Below the pieces are notes generated by a model. The model did not search any database and was not told where the DNA came from. It was given only the letters and a program-made list of their open reading frames with translations. Shown piece by piece: positions 1 to 10,506 of a DNA stretch of 64,000 nucleotides. The stretch comes from Candidatus Sericytochromatia bacterium. GTDB taxonomy: Bacteria; Cyanobacteriota; Sericytochromatia; UBA7694; JACMQJ01. The position numbers and the translations under genes were made by a program. The first letter of the stretch is position 1. Each line of letters starts with the position of its first letter. The stretch spans positions 188,312 through 252,311 of the forward strand of contig BPII01000001.1 of the NCBI GenBank assembly GCA_026004035.1, given 5' to 3'.

Positions 1-132
1 TGATAAATTAAGTTCAGAAGAAGCGGAAGGATTAGGATTTGTATTACTAATACTTGCTATATTAGTATTTTGATATGTTTTACAAGATAATAATACTAAA
101 AAACTTAAAAATATTATAGATTTTCTATTCAT
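1..132 (-). CDS. Lipoprotein, N-terminal part only (cut by window edge)
   Basis: The reading frame starts at an ATG at 132 and stays open for 44 codons to the window edge, so the C-terminus is missing. The N-terminus has Asn-Arg-Lys, a hydrophobic stretch and a lipobox-like LLSC, followed by a polar Asn/Ser/Thr-rich segment. This is the pattern of a lipoprotein signal peptide cleaved by LspA. An AGAGG ribosome binding site lies a few bases upstream. It sits 11 bases after the stop of the beta-propeller lipoprotein in the same direction, so the two are probably co-transcribed. The visible part does not identify a family. Confidence 0.7.
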   Translation of the reverse strand, partial: MNRKSIIFLSFLVLLSCKTYQNTNIASISNTNPNPSASSELNLS

Positions 133-143
133 ATAAACCTCTA

Positions 144-1838
144 TTATGGAGTTTCAAAAATACTTACACTACCATTGTCAAAGGTAAAATAAACATTACC
201 ATTTTCATCTGATACAGAATTAGAATTATTACCAGTTATTGGATAACCTTTAGAATCAAATTCATTGACAGGTGTATATTTTACTAAATTATCAACAGAA
301 TTATTTAAAGGTATAGAAAAATAGTTTATATAAGGTGATGAATTATCAGCAACATTAAAATCAACCATTGCTATATAATTAGAAGCTCCTTTAAATGTTC
401 TTGCTACATTTCCATTTCCTAAAGCTACTAAATTTCTATCAGACTCATCTATTCTTCCTGATACACTTAGACAATAGTTAGCACTTCCTTTAAATGACTC
501 TATACTTGTATTGTCTATTTCAAAAAGAGCATTACCATTAGCTAAATATATAAAATTACCTACAGCTATAGGTGAAGATGTTATATTACCCGTAGGATAA
601 TCTTGAGTAAAAACTTTACCACAAGGTAATTTTCTTGAGTTTAAACCATTTTGCAATTCTAATAATGGACTTTGTGTAACTGAACTATTTAATATTCTAA
701 ATAAATAACCACCTGCGGGAACAATTATATTATTATTAACAATAAGCGGATTTGCTTTTATTTGAGCTGAACCATTTTTATTATACAAAGACAAATTCCA
801 AGTTCTCGAAGAAATACCAGTATTAGGAACTATGTCATATAAAATACCATTTTCACTACCTATATATATTGATGAATTGCCATTCATTATAGGTGATGAA
901 GTAAAAGAAGCATTACTAATATTATTTTCATATTCTAGTGTCATTGTTGGAAATGTACTAGAAAAATCAACTTTTAGTTTATAAAAATTTCCATTTTGAC
1001 CACCAGCATAAATATAATCATAATTAGGATTAGAATAATCAACCCAAACAGAAGTATTTTTAAATGATGAATTAACTTTTAATTCAGCTACTAAATTACC
1101 ATCAGTATTTAGACAATAAATAGTTCCGTTTAAAGATGGTAAATACATAACTTTTTTGCTAAGGTAAGTTTTATTAGAAAAAGTCAGAGAATTTTTATAA
1201 AAGTTACCAGCTAATCTTTTAGACCATAAAATATTGCCACTACTTGATAATGCAAATAAATTATTTCCTTCTTTATTATCAGTAGTAAAATAAAGAACGT
1301 CATCATTAATTCCTGGATTATTTAAATCAATAGCTGGTGTTGATGATGTTGTGCCAAAATTTTTAGCTGAATTGTTTTTATTAATATAAACTTTTGCTTT
1401 TGCATCTTTTAACTCAACATTTGGTGTTGGATTAACTTTAATAGTTTTATCATCTATTATTTGTAGTATTGTAAATGGAGTATTTACTCCTTCAACTAAT
1501 ATTTTATCACCAACTTTTAATTCTTCAGTAAAAGCAGTTCCATTCCCTGATAATTTATCAGTAAATAAATTATTTTCTACTACTGTAGATAAAGCACCGG
1601 TAATTATGCTATTTGAAGATGTAATTACTTTTAAATTATCTAGAAAAGAGTAATCTATTCCAATACTTGGCTTTAAATTCTTTACAGAAAAAGAATTTGT
1701 ATTGACAATTCTATCTTTAGTCCAATCAATAAAATTATTATTTGAAATCTTTTCTAACTTTATACTTTCATAACTAGTACAAGATGAAAATATTAAAGAG
1801 AAGCTTAAAAAAAATATTTTATTTTTCAAATTACTCAC
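144..1838 (-). CDS. Lipoprotein with PQQ-like beta-propeller repeats
   Basis: A 564-residue protein with a lipoprotein-type N-terminus: a basic start, a hydrophobic core and FSSC with Cys near residue 20. From about residue 185 it shows repeated blade-like units such as NLFALSSSGNILWSKRL and GTIYCLNTDGN, typical of PQQ/WD-type beta-propellers that act as scaffolds in the outer membrane or periplasm. Residues about 95-150 form a separate small beta-rich segment (GDKILVEG, IDDKTIKV). There are no residues suggesting enzymatic PQQ binding, so a structural or binding role is more likely. It is the first of two co-oriented lipoprotein genes. The exact function is unknown. Confidence 0.6.
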   Translation of the reverse strand: MSNLKNKIFFLSFSLIFSSCTSYESIKLEKISNNNFIDWTKDRIVNTNSFSVKNLKPSIGIDYSFLDNLKVITSSNSIITGALSTVVENNLFTDKLSGNGTAFTEELKVGDKILVEGVNTPFTILQIIDDKTIKVNPTPNVELKDAKAKVYINKNNSAKNFGTTSSTPAIDLNNPGINDDVLYFTTDNKEGNNLFALSSSGNILWSKRLAGNFYKNSLTFSNKTYLSKKVMYLPSLNGTIYCLNTDGNLVAELKVNSSFKNTSVWVDYSNPNYDYIYAGGQNGNFYKLKVDFSSTFPTMTLEYENNISNASFTSSPIMNGNSSIYIGSENGILYDIVPNTGISSRTWNLSLYNKNGSAQIKANPLIVNNNIIVPAGGYLFRILNSSVTQSPLLELQNGLNSRKLPCGKVFTQDYPTGNITSSPIAVGNFIYLANGNALFEIDNTSIESFKGSANYCLSVSGRIDESDRNLVALGNGNVARTFKGASNYIAMVDFNVADNSSPYINYFSIPLNNSVDNLVKYTPVNEFDSKGYPITGNNSNSVSDENGNVYFTFDNGSVSIFETP

Positions 1839-1939
1839 AAAAACAATCCTCTATTTTTATAAGAGTATATAAATAAGATTATACTAGCTTAATTTATTTT
1901 TGTGAATATAAAAAAGTTTTTTTATTTATTTTATATTAG

Positions 1940-4778
1940 CTAAATTTGTAGTTTATTTTTTTCTTCTTTAATTACTCTTAATACTTTTACTACTTCAATA
2001 CTTCTATCTGATGTAGGCTCTAAATCTAAAAATTTATTTAACATTTTTATTGCATTATCTAAATCACCTTTTGCATAATAAACAGTTCCTAAATTCATGT
2101 ACAAGACAGAATGTTCAGGATTTATGGATATAGCTTTTAAATAAGTTTCAATTGATTTTTCTAAATCTCTTAATACATAATATGCCCAACCTATATTATT
2201 ATAGGCATCAACGTTATTAGCATCAACATTAATGGCGTTTTCCCCATTCTTTTATTGCATTTTCAATTTGTGTTAAGCTAAAATAAACTAATCCAAGATT
2301 ATTGTATATGTAAGAATTATTAGGATCTTTTTTTAAAGCTAATTTGTAATAAGCTTTTGCTGCGTTATAATCCTTTATTTGGTGATAAAGTATTCCTAAA
2401 TTAAAAGGAATAATTTTATTATCTTTATCGTATTTTAAAGCTTCATTATAAAGCTCTATAGCACTTTGTGTATTTTTTTCCAATACATATATATTAGCTA
2501 AGTTGATATATGCATCAGCTCTTTCTTTATCAATTTTTATAGCTTCTTCATAATTTTTTTTAGCTTCTTGAAGATTGTTGATTTTTTCATAAGCAAGTGC
2601 CAAAGATATAAAAGCTGAATAATTATCAGGTTCAAATTTTATTACTTTTTTATATTCTTGAATAGCTTGTAAAGGCTCATTTAACTTTATATATAAATCA
2701 GCTAAATTAAAATGAGCTAAAACATAATCATATTTAATTTGAATAGTTTTTTTATATTCTACTAATGCTAAATCATTTTGTCCGATATTTTCATAAGTGA
2801 AACCTAAGTAAAAATGTGCTTCAGCACTTTCTGGATTAATTCCTAGTGCTTGTTTAAAATAATCTTTTGCTTTTTCATAATCTTTTTTATCAAGACTTGT
2901 TATACCTAGAGAGAATAAACTTTCAAAATTATTTAGATTTTCTAAAGCTTTTTTTTCTACTAAATATTTTGTAGCTTTGTCAAATAATTCATAGCCAATT
3001 TTTGCTACCAAAGTGGTAAGTAATTCTTTATTTTCTGAATTATTATCTATTATTTGAGATATAATAGATAAATCAATGCTTTTGGCTTTTTTAGGATTTA
3101 TATTATTAATAGCTTGTATAGTATATTTTTCAAGTATTAACTTAAATTCATTTGAATTATTATCTAAAGCATTAATCCATTTTATAAGTCGTTTTATAAG
3201 TTCGTTTTTTATGTAATTGTTATCTCCATAGTCATAATCTATAATATTTAATATTGTATTTGCTTTCAGTTTTGATATAATATCTGGCAAGTATATTTCT
3301 CTTGCATCGTTATCTATTTTTAAAAGAATTTTTGCTAATAAGTTACTATTTATTTTATTTATAATGGATACTTTTATATTTAAAAAAGTATCTATTAGTA
3401 ATTCTTTATCTCCTTTTTCTATAACAAACTCAAAATATAAATCTCTGTTATCAAGTTTCTTTATTAAAGAGTAATCTAATTTATTATTATTGATTTTTTC
3501 AATAGCATCAGTTGTTAAAGATATCCAAAATAATTTTAATTTGTCACTTGAAATTATTCTTGATAAAAGATATATAAAATCCTGATAATTATCAAGATTT
3601 TCTATTATAGACGATAGTATATTGATATTTTTCTCTAGTAAAACATCATATAATTTGCAAAATAATTCTTTCTTTTCTGATAGATTTATAAATTTGTTAT
3701 AAACATCTTTATAACTATTAAAATCGAGATTAGATATACTATTTTCTATCTCTTCTAATTTTTTCTTTTCTTTATCATACTTTTTACTTAGCAAATTTTC
3801 TATATCTAATGTTAAAACTTTATCTTTTAGTATTTTATCAGCAACTTTAAAATTGCTTTCATTCCAATCTTTCAATAAAATCAAAGCTATTACTAAAGTA
3901 AAAGTTTTTAATCTTTCAATAGCTTTTTCTTTTATTGCAATTGATTTTGTATCTTTTGTAAAGAATATATCTTTTGATAAATCCTCTTCTATTTTTTTAA
4001 TAGTTATTCCAACTAGATTAAAGTCTTTTTTTTCTATTATTTTATTAACTATATTATTCAATTTTTCTTCTAAATTTTTTTGTTTATTTTTATATTGATT
4101 AGCTAATTTTGATAATTCTTCTATAGTTTTATTGTATAAACTTATAAAATCTTCATTTTGTTTTATAAAATCGTCTAAAAATTCAAATTTTTTTGTTATT
4201 TCTTCTATATTTAACTCTATATCATCTAAATTATAAGAGTTAATAGAATTATATTTTAATTTATTGACAAATTCAGAAAAATTTATAAATTCATCAGCTA
4301 ATTTAGATTTTATTTCATCATCACTCAATATTTTTATAACTTTTAATTTATTATTATCTTTAAAAAATTCTAATTTAAAGTTAGTATTATTTAGTGTTTT
4401 TACAAAATTAGATATTTCAGGTGAATATAAAATTTTAGTATTTTCATTTATATCTAAATCTTTTAAGACATTTTTAGCTGCTTCTCTTTCTATTTTTATC
4501 TTTTCTTCTTTTGATATATCTACTAATTTTTTATCATTTACTATCTTGTCTCTATATTGAGCTATTTTTTTATTAAATTCCTTATAACTAATAACAAGAC
4601 CTTTGTCATTTATATAGTATATATTTTCTAATGCCTTATTTACATCTTCTGGAGCATCTTTTGGTAATAAACCATCTTTAAAATTATCTTTATAACTATC
4701 ATGAACTGAATATTTACCTGTAGTCTTACTTTTTAAGTTGAACAAAAAATCAATATCAAATTCTTTTATTATATCCAT
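1940..4778 (-). CDS. TPR-repeat protein, frame broken by one base near the 3' end
   Basis: The intact frame from the ATG at 4778 gives 849 residues ending in AIKEWGKRH at 2229. The first 600 residues are helical and Lys/Glu/Asn-rich without a recognised domain. From about residue 615 there are tandem TPR units (for example AEAHFYLGFTYENIGQNDLA). Just after the stop, another frame continues the TPR pattern to a TAG at 1940 (VDAYNNIGWAYYVL, LYMNLGTVYYAKGDLDNA). Removing one base from the GGGGAAAA run (2238-2245) joins the two into about 945 residues with no gap in the repeat. I therefore annotate one gene with a single-base insertion. It is 6 bases downstream of yggT in an apparent proC-yggT-TPR operon. 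The likely role is a protein-interaction scaffold. Confidence 0.75.
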
Positions 4779-4784
4779 AGCTTT

Positions 4785-5054
4785 TTATCTAAAAATAATT
4801 ACTAATATAATTGTAAATATATCAATAGTTGCAATAGCAATAATTGGGCTCAAATCTATTATATTTGAACCGGGCATTATTTTTCTAAAAGGCTTTAAAA
4901 AAGGTTCAGTCATATCAAAGAAAAAGCTTCCTAAGTTATTTCTTCTATAATTCAAATTATTATATGCTGCTACTATTTCTATTAAAACTCTTATGAATAT
5001 CAAAAATTCTAATAATGTACCTATTCCACTTATACTTTTTTGAATTAAGTTCAT
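4785..5054 (-). CDS. YggT family membrane protein
   Basis: An 89-residue protein with two hydrophobic segments (near the N-terminus and at the C-terminal end) around a short loop containing the family-like FLKPFRKIMPG and IDLSPIIAI motifs. YggT proteins are small inner-membrane proteins of unclear function, linked to osmotic tolerance and to thylakoid or division-site organisation in cyanobacteria and plastids. The ATG overlaps the stop of proC by four bases, a translational coupling arrangement. The proC-yggT pairing is common across bacteria and supports the assignment. Confidence 0.85.
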   Translation of the reverse strand: MNLIQKSISGIGTLLEFLIFIRVLIEIVAAYNNLNYRRNNLGSFFFDMTEPFLKPFRKIMPGSNIIDLSPIIAIATIDIFTIILVIIFR

Positions 5055-5872
5055 ATTTCTCCTAATTCTTTAGATTTTTTTGTTGCTACTTCAACTACTT
5101 TCAAAAGAGCAGCTCTAACTTTATATTCTTCCATAACCTGTATTCCTGCTATTGTTGTTCCTCCAGGTGAGGTAACCATATCTTTTAATGGTGCAGGGTG
5201 TTTATCTGTTTTCTTCAGTAATAAAGATGATCCTAACATTGTCTCAATTACAAGTTTTCTTGACACGTCTCTAGGTAATCCTTGTAATACACCAGCATCT
5301 ATTAAAGTTTCAGCTATTAAAAATAGAAAACCTGGACCACTACCACTTAATCCTGTAACCGCATCAAAATATTTTTCTTGCAATGTCATCGTTTCACCAA
5401 CAGAATTAAAAATTTCTTTTGCTATATTCATTTGATAAGGAGTAACAAATTCATTTCCACACAAAACAGACATACCATTTTTTACCATACAAGCTGTGTT
5501 TGTCATTACTCTTATAATAGGTAAATTTTTATTGAAAAGATTACTTATTTTTTTTATACTAATCCCAGCTGCTATTGATATTATAATAGTATTATTTTTT
5601 AAACTTTCATTAGATATTTCTTTTATTACACTTTCCATATTGTTTGGTTTTACAGCTAATATTATAATGTCAGAAAAATTTACTACTGTTCTATTATCAG
5701 TACTTATATTAACATTATATTTCTCTTTTATTATTTCAAGATTTTTTGGTCTTAAAGCTGTTATTAGTACATTTTTAGGAGAGTACAAATTGGAGCTTAT
5801 TATACCATCTAGTATAACTTCGCCCATAACACCAGCACCAACAATTGATATTTTTTTGTACTCTTCAATCAT
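5051..5872 (-). CDS. proC: Pyrroline-5-carboxylate reductase
   Basis: This enzyme catalyses the last step of proline synthesis, reduction of pyrroline-5-carboxylate with NAD(P)H in the cytoplasm. The N-terminus has the Rossmann dinucleotide motif VGAGVMGEVI (about residues 11-20). Conserved AVKP, GLSGSGPGF and the C-terminal signature VTSPGGTTIAGI are all present. The 273-residue length is normal. It is the first gene of a minus-strand group with yggT and the TPR gene. Confidence 0.95.
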   Translation of the reverse strand: MIEEYKKISIVGAGVMGEVILDGIISSNLYSPKNVLITALRPKNLEIIKEKYNVNISTDNRTVVNFSDIIILAVKPNNMESVIKEISNESLKNNTIIISIAAGISIKKISNLFNKNLPIIRVMTNTACMVKNGMSVLCGNEFVTPYQMNIAKEIFNSVGETMTLQEKYFDAVTGLSGSGPGFLFLIAETLIDAGVLQGLPRDVSRKLVIETMLGSSLLLKKTDKHPAPLKDMVTSPGGTTIAGIQVMEEYKVRAALLKVVEVATKKSKELGEI

Positions 5873-5913
5873 AAAGAAATTATATCATAAAGAATTTTTG
5901 TTAAAATATTTAC

Positions 5914-6843
5914 TTATAATAGTAATAATAGAAATGAAATTATTAAAAATACAAAAAAAATTTCATTTCTTAAGCTTGCTTCTTTTTCTATATTAGTATT
6001 TTTTATACTAGATATATAATTTATAATTTCTTTAGAAATATTTTTATTTTCAAAAAAATAGTATTTTCCATTACCAGCTTTAGCTATTTCTTTTAAAGTA
6101 TCTTCGTTTAACTCTGTAATAATATATCTACCTAGATATGTTTTGTATTCTTTACCACCAAATATATTAATACCTTCAGGTATTTTAGCACCAAATTTAG
6201 AACCAATTCCAATAGTAATAATTTTAATATTTTTAGGTAATTCTATTTTAAAATCAGAATTATTTTCACCATCACTAATTAGAATTATAATTTTTTCTTT
6301 ATCACTATTACTAAATCTTTTTATTGACTCTGAAATAGCTAAATATATATTTGTTCCTCCAGAAATATTTTCTATATCTATATTGTTTAAAAATGACTTT
6401 ATAAGTTCATAGTCTTGAGTTAATGGTGTTAATGGTATGTAATTATCAGAAAAAACTGATAAAGAAACATCATCTTTTAGTTTCTCTATTAAATCATTTA
6501 TCAAAATTTTAGCTGCTTCAAATCTACTTATTTGTGTAAAAGAATCTTCAGAATAAATATCTTCAGCTTTCATACTTGAAGAAATATCCAAAGTTATTAC
6601 TATTTCTTTGTTACCTGTAATATATTTGACATCTTTTAAATTGCCTAATGGTCTTGATAATGATATTATTATAAAGAACATTGAAGCTATTAAAATATAT
6701 CCTTTTATTAAAAAATAATGACTTTTTTTTTTAGAGAAAAGATTTATTTTTTGTTGAAACTTTTTATTATAAGTATGAAGTAAAAATATTAAAACAATTA
6801 ATACGATTAATAAGAGTAAGTATTCTTTACTATAAAAAATCAT
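5914..6843 (-). CDS. VWA-domain membrane protein (BatA-like)
   Basis: A 309-residue protein with two N-terminal membrane helices (about residues 8-24 and 46-64), a von Willebrand A domain with the MIDAS motif DISSS at residues 86-90, and a C-terminal membrane helix (about 289-309). This is the layout of BatA-type aerotolerance-operon proteins, which usually work with a MoxR ATPase and a DUF58 protein. A MoxR gene is present in this window at 10.5 kb on the other strand. A complete DUF58 gene is not seen here, only a possible N-terminal remnant just upstream. Binding of a divalent metal by the MIDAS site is expected from the family. Confidence 0.8.
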   Translation of the reverse strand: MIFYSKEYLLLLIVLIVLIFLLHTYNKKFQQKINLFSKKKSHYFLIKGYILIASMFFIIISLSRPLGNLKDVKYITGNKEIVITLDISSSMKAEDIYSEDSFTQISRFEAAKILINDLIEKLKDDVSLSVFSDNYIPLTPLTQDYELIKSFLNNIDIENISGGTNIYLAISESIKRFSNSDKEKIIILISDGENNSDFKIELPKNIKIITIGIGSKFGAKIPEGINIFGGKEYKTYLGRYIITELNEDTLKEIAKAGNGKYYFFENKNISKEIINYISSIKNTNIEKEASLRNEIFFVFLIISFLLLLL

Positions 6844-6865
6844 TTAATAAATATATTCATTTAAT

Positions 6866-6958
6866 TTAATTGAAAGATAGTGACTTTCTTTTTATCTTTT
6901 TTTGAAACTTTTTTAAAAGATTTATATCCTCAGAAGATAAATTTATTTTTTCTATCAT
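6866..6958 (-). pseudogene. 30-residue ORF, possible remnant of a DUF58 gene
   Basis: A short frame with an ATG at 6958 and a stop at 6866, directly upstream of the VWA gene in the same direction. Its product (LSSEDINLLKKFQKKIKRK in the middle) is helical and basic. It resembles the start of DUF58 proteins, which open with a Leu/Lys/Arg-rich helix and normally sit between moxR and the VWA gene. The conserved DUF58 core is absent. This may be the stub left after a deletion, a small independent peptide, or chance. Confidence 0.25.
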
Positions 6959-7019
6959 AGATTAATTATAATACTAAAATATTACTTATTCAAAATATTT
7001 AAATCAAAATCATTACTTT

Positions 7020-7907
7020 TTATATCATAGCTTTAAATTTGTTATAAATAATATTACCAATTTCAACATATGATAATTCTCTAGAAAATGATTCAAAAAT
7101 ACTTACTTTTTTATTATCATTAAATAAGTCAAATTTTACAAAAATTTTATTATCACTTAAATAAGAATAACAACCAAAAGGTATTTGGCAACCACCTTCT
7201 ATTTTATTTAAAAGAAATCTTTCTATACTTACGCATTTAAATGTTATTTCATCGTTTATTAACTTTACAATATCATTTACAAATATATCATTTTTTCTTG
7301 TTTGAATACCTATAGCTCCTTGACCTACAGCTGGTGTTATATCTTCTATACTTATAAATTCTCTTATTCTATTATCCAAACCTAATCTATGAATACCAGC
7401 ATATGCTAAAATTATTGCATCATATTGTCCCTCATCAAGTTTTCTTAATCTAGTATCTAAATTACCTCTTATATCAGTATAAATAATATCGTTTCTTTTA
7501 TTTTGTAAAAATGCTTTTCTTCTTAAACTACTAGTTCCAACAATAGATTTAGGTTTTAAATCATTAAAAGATTTATATTTATTTGATATAAAAACGTCTT
7601 CAGTTTTTTCTCTTTTTAAGACACAAGAAATTATTAAATTATCATCTATATTTGTAGGAACATCTTTCATGCTATGAACAGCAATATCTATTTCATTATT
7701 TAATAACGAAAGTTCAAGCTCTTTTGTAAATAATCCTTTATCACCTACTTTTGAAAGTGCAGTATCTAATATTTTATCACCTTTAGTTTTTATTATAATC
7801 TTTTCAAACTTTATATCTTGATTTTTTTTCTTTAATTCATTTATTACATAATCAGTTTGCCATAGAGCTAATTTACTTCCTCTACTTCCTACTCTAATTT
7901 TTCTCAT
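7020..7907 (-). CDS. hemC: Porphobilinogen deaminase (hydroxymethylbilane synthase)
   Basis: This enzyme joins four porphobilinogen units to hydroxymethylbilane in haem synthesis. The N-terminal GSRGSKLALWQT, the HSMKDVPT motif (residues 78-85), VGTSSLRR and RGNLDTRL are characteristic. The cofactor-carrying cysteine is Cys240 in EGGCQIPFG. Length 295 is slightly short but complete. The ATG overlaps the hemA stop by four bases, so it is translationally coupled to hemA. Confidence 0.96.
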   Translation of the reverse strand: MRKIRVGSRGSKLALWQTDYVINELKKKNQDIKFEKIIIKTKGDKILDTALSKVGDKGLFTKELELSLLNNEIDIAVHSMKDVPTNIDDNLIISCVLKREKTEDVFISNKYKSFNDLKPKSIVGTSSLRRKAFLQNKRNDIIYTDIRGNLDTRLRKLDEGQYDAIILAYAGIHRLGLDNRIREFISIEDITPAVGQGAIGIQTRKNDIFVNDIVKLINDEITFKCVSIERFLLNKIEGGCQIPFGCYSYLSDNKIFVKFDLFNDNKKVSIFESFSRELSYVEIGNIIYNKFKAMI

Positions 7908-9217
7908 ATTTTCTTAATAGAAAAAGGACATTTTTTATTATCTGTTTTTCTGTAATATTTATTATAATTATCTTGATTATCTAGTTGAAATAAGTATTTT
8001 AAATCATTTAAATATTGTTCTTTCATAATGTTATCATTTTCAGTTTTTAAATTTGTAACTGGATAATGTAATATCTTACTAACAATAGATTTCGTAACCA
8101 TATCTAAAATTTTTAAATTTTCATCATTTAAATTAAACTTATTTATTGCTTTATTTATTTCTTGTTGTCTTATATTTTCAAAAAAATTGGATAATGAAGA
8201 AATAACTGGTAAAATATCAAAATTATTATACCATTGTATAAATTTATTCATCTCTTCTTCTATTATAATTTGAGAACTATGTAAAGATTTTTTCCTTTCT
8301 TCTATATTTATATCAATTTCTTTTTGTAATAAATCCATGTCATATAAAGTTACAGAGTGGTTATTAGCAATTTCTGGATCAATATTTCTTGGTATTGAAA
8401 TATCTATTAGTAATGTATTTTTATTTGGTGTAAAGTTTTTTTTAGTTATAATATATTTTCCAGAAGCTGTACAAGTTATTATTACATCAAAATTATTTAT
8501 TTCTTTATATAAATCTTCAAGTTTTATATAATTTGTACCCAATTCTTTTGATAAGTTTATTAGTTTATCTAAACTTCTATTAGTAAGTGTTAAATTCTTA
8601 ACTCCTATATTTTTCAGATTTTTAGCTGTTGTTATTCCTATTTCTCCTAAACCTATTAATAATATATTAACTTTATCTAAATTTACAAACTTATCTTTTA
8701 TTATTTTCAGTATTATAGAAGAAAATGAAGTATTGCCTTGAGATATTTTTGTCTCTGTTCTAACTCTTTTTCCACATTCTATTACAGATTTAAATAAAGA
8801 ATTAAATATTTTTCCTGTTGCACCATTATTTTGTGCTGTAATAAATGCTTTTTTTACTTGAGATAAAATTTCTGTTTCACCAAAAACTAGAGAATCAATA
8901 CCACTTGCAACTTTATATAAATGTTCAGCAGCAAATTTATTGTAAAATATATAAAAGTACTCTTCTAATTGTTTCTTATCTAAATTTTTTTCATTACAGA
9001 TAAAGTCTATTAATGTCTCGTAAGCTAAAGATAAATTATCAGCTATAATATAAAATTCAGTTCTATTACAAGTTGATAATATTACAATTTCTTTTACACT
9101 ATCTTCAAGAGATAATTTTACTATAGCTTTTTTTAATTCTATTTCAGAAAATGATATTTTTTCTCTTAGATATAAAGGAGAATTTTTAAAACTAATACCT
9201 GTAGCTATCATTTGCAT
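7904..9217 (-). CDS. hemA: Glutamyl-tRNA reductase
   Basis: First enzyme of the C5 route to 5-aminolevulinate: it reduces glutamyl-tRNA(Glu) with NADPH. The catalytic cysteine is Cys50 in LSTCNRTEFY. A Rossmann motif (GLGEIG) follows at about residue 190, and the C-terminal dimerisation helix is present. The total of 437 residues is typical. The C-terminus carries an extra Lys/Asn-rich tail. It lies between the HtrA-like gene, 15 bases upstream, and hemC, which it overlaps. Confidence 0.95.
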   Translation of the reverse strand: MQMIATGISFKNSPLYLREKISFSEIELKKAIVKLSLEDSVKEIVILSTCNRTEFYIIADNLSLAYETLIDFICNEKNLDKKQLEEYFYIFYNKFAAEHLYKVASGIDSLVFGETEILSQVKKAFITAQNNGATGKIFNSLFKSVIECGKRVRTETKISQGNTSFSSIILKIIKDKFVNLDKVNILLIGLGEIGITTAKNLKNIGVKNLTLTNRSLDKLINLSKELGTNYIKLEDLYKEINNFDVIITCTASGKYIITKKNFTPNKNTLLIDISIPRNIDPEIANNHSVTLYDMDLLQKEIDINIEERKKSLHSSQIIIEEEMNKFIQWYNNFDILPVISSLSNFFENIRQQEINKAINKFNLNDENLKILDMVTKSIVSKILHYPVTNLKTENDNIMKEQYLNDLKYLFQLDNQDNYNKYYRKTDNKKCPFSIKKI

Positions 9218-9232
9218 ATTAAAGCTCCTAAC

Positions 9233-10309
9233 TTAATTTGATACTGGTCTAGCTTGTAATTTAACATTTACATAACCTACTTTATTATTTCTAATAATTT
9301 TTACCTTTACTATATCACCAACAGATTTATTTGTTTCAATATAACTTGATAGTTCTTCAGGATTTGAAATTTCTTCGCTATCTAAACCAATTATTATATC
9401 ACCATTTATAGGTAATTTGAATCCATTACCTATTATAATATATTTATTACCTCCTTTTATACCTGCTAAATCAGCTGAACTACCTTTTATTACATTTATA
9501 ACTAATAAACCATAATCAACTGGTAAATTTAACTCTCTAGCCACTCCTGGATTTATTGGAAGTAAATTTACACCAAGCCATGGATATACAGCTTGACCTT
9601 TTGTAATTAATGAAGGTATAAATTTTTTTGCAACATTTATAGGTATGGCAAATCCTACACCAACTGAACCACCACTTTTACTAAAAATTAAAGTATTTAT
9701 TCCTATAACTTCTCCATCTGTATTTACTAAAGGTCCTCCAGAATTACCACTATTTATTGGAGCATCTGTTTGAATCATTCCTCTATAAATTCCATTTTCA
9801 GTTTGTATGTCTCTATTAACAGCACTTACAATTCCTGATGTCATACTCCTTCCAAGTATTCCGAATGGATTACCTATTGCAATAGCTGTTTGACCAACTT
9901 GTAATTTAGAAGAATTACCTAATTTAGCAGGTATTAAAATATTATGAGGAGCACTTACTTTTAAAATAGCTAAATCATTATTTGGTGCAACACCAACAAT
10001 TTTTGCTGGATAAGAGTTTTTACCAAACAAAACTTTTATTTCTTCAGCACCTTGTATTACATGATAATTTGTAAGAATATGACCTATTTTATCAATAACT
10101 ACTCCTGACCCTGCACCTTGTCTTGGTACAGGTTCTAAAAACATATTTTCATCATAAGCTATAGTTAATATACTTACAACAGAAGGTGATAACTTTTTAT
10201 AAACATTTATTAAGTCAATTTCATATTGCTTCAAAGCATAAGATTTATCTGTTAATAATCCTATTACTAAAACTATAGATATGTATAAATTAAATAAATA
10301 CTTTATCAT
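9233..10309 (-). CDS. HtrA/DegP-like periplasmic serine protease with one PDZ domain
   Basis: A 358-residue S1C protease. An N-terminal hydrophobic segment (residues 4-19) acts as signal peptide or anchor. The catalytic triad is His83 (TNYHVI), Asp112 (NNDLAIL) and Ser190 (NSGNSGGPLV), with glycine-rich GSGVVID before the histidine. A single PDZ domain fills about residues 250-355. The arrangement matches cyanobacterial HhoA/HhoB/HtrA and DegS-like enzymes, which degrade misfolded envelope proteins. It is the first gene ahead of hemA-hemC and is divergent from moxR. Confidence 0.9.
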   Translation of the reverse strand: MIKYLFNLYISIVLVIGLLTDKSYALKQYEIDLINVYKKLSPSVVSILTIAYDENMFLEPVPRQGAGSGVVIDKIGHILTNYHVIQGAEEIKVLFGKNSYPAKIVGVAPNNDLAILKVSAPHNILIPAKLGNSSKLQVGQTAIAIGNPFGILGRSMTSGIVSAVNRDIQTENGIYRGMIQTDAPINSGNSGGPLVNTDGEVIGINTLIFSKSGGSVGVGFAIPINVAKKFIPSLITKGQAVYPWLGVNLLPINPGVARELNLPVDYGLLVINVIKGSSADLAGIKGGNKYIIIGNGFKLPINGDIIIGLDSEEISNPEELSSYIETNKSVGDIVKVKIIRNNKVGYVNVKLQARPVSN

Positions 10310-10506
10310 ACAAAATTCATTTTAACAGATATAATAATTTTTTTTATTAATATTAATCAAAATATAAGTTGATTTTTATCAATTTTATAATTTTATGTAA
10401 AGCTAATAAATAATGAACATCATTTAGTTTGTGTAAATTATTATAAAGTCAAAGTATAAAAAAAATATTTTATAAATATAATTTCTTTGAATTGTTTAAA
10501 AAAACT

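Noticed and set aside
3853-4560. Plus-strand hydrophobic frames inside the TPR gene
   Set aside because: They mirror Lys/Glu/Asn-rich helices of the minus-strand gene. Such low-complexity AT-rich coding gives Phe/Ile/Leu-rich mirror frames by default.
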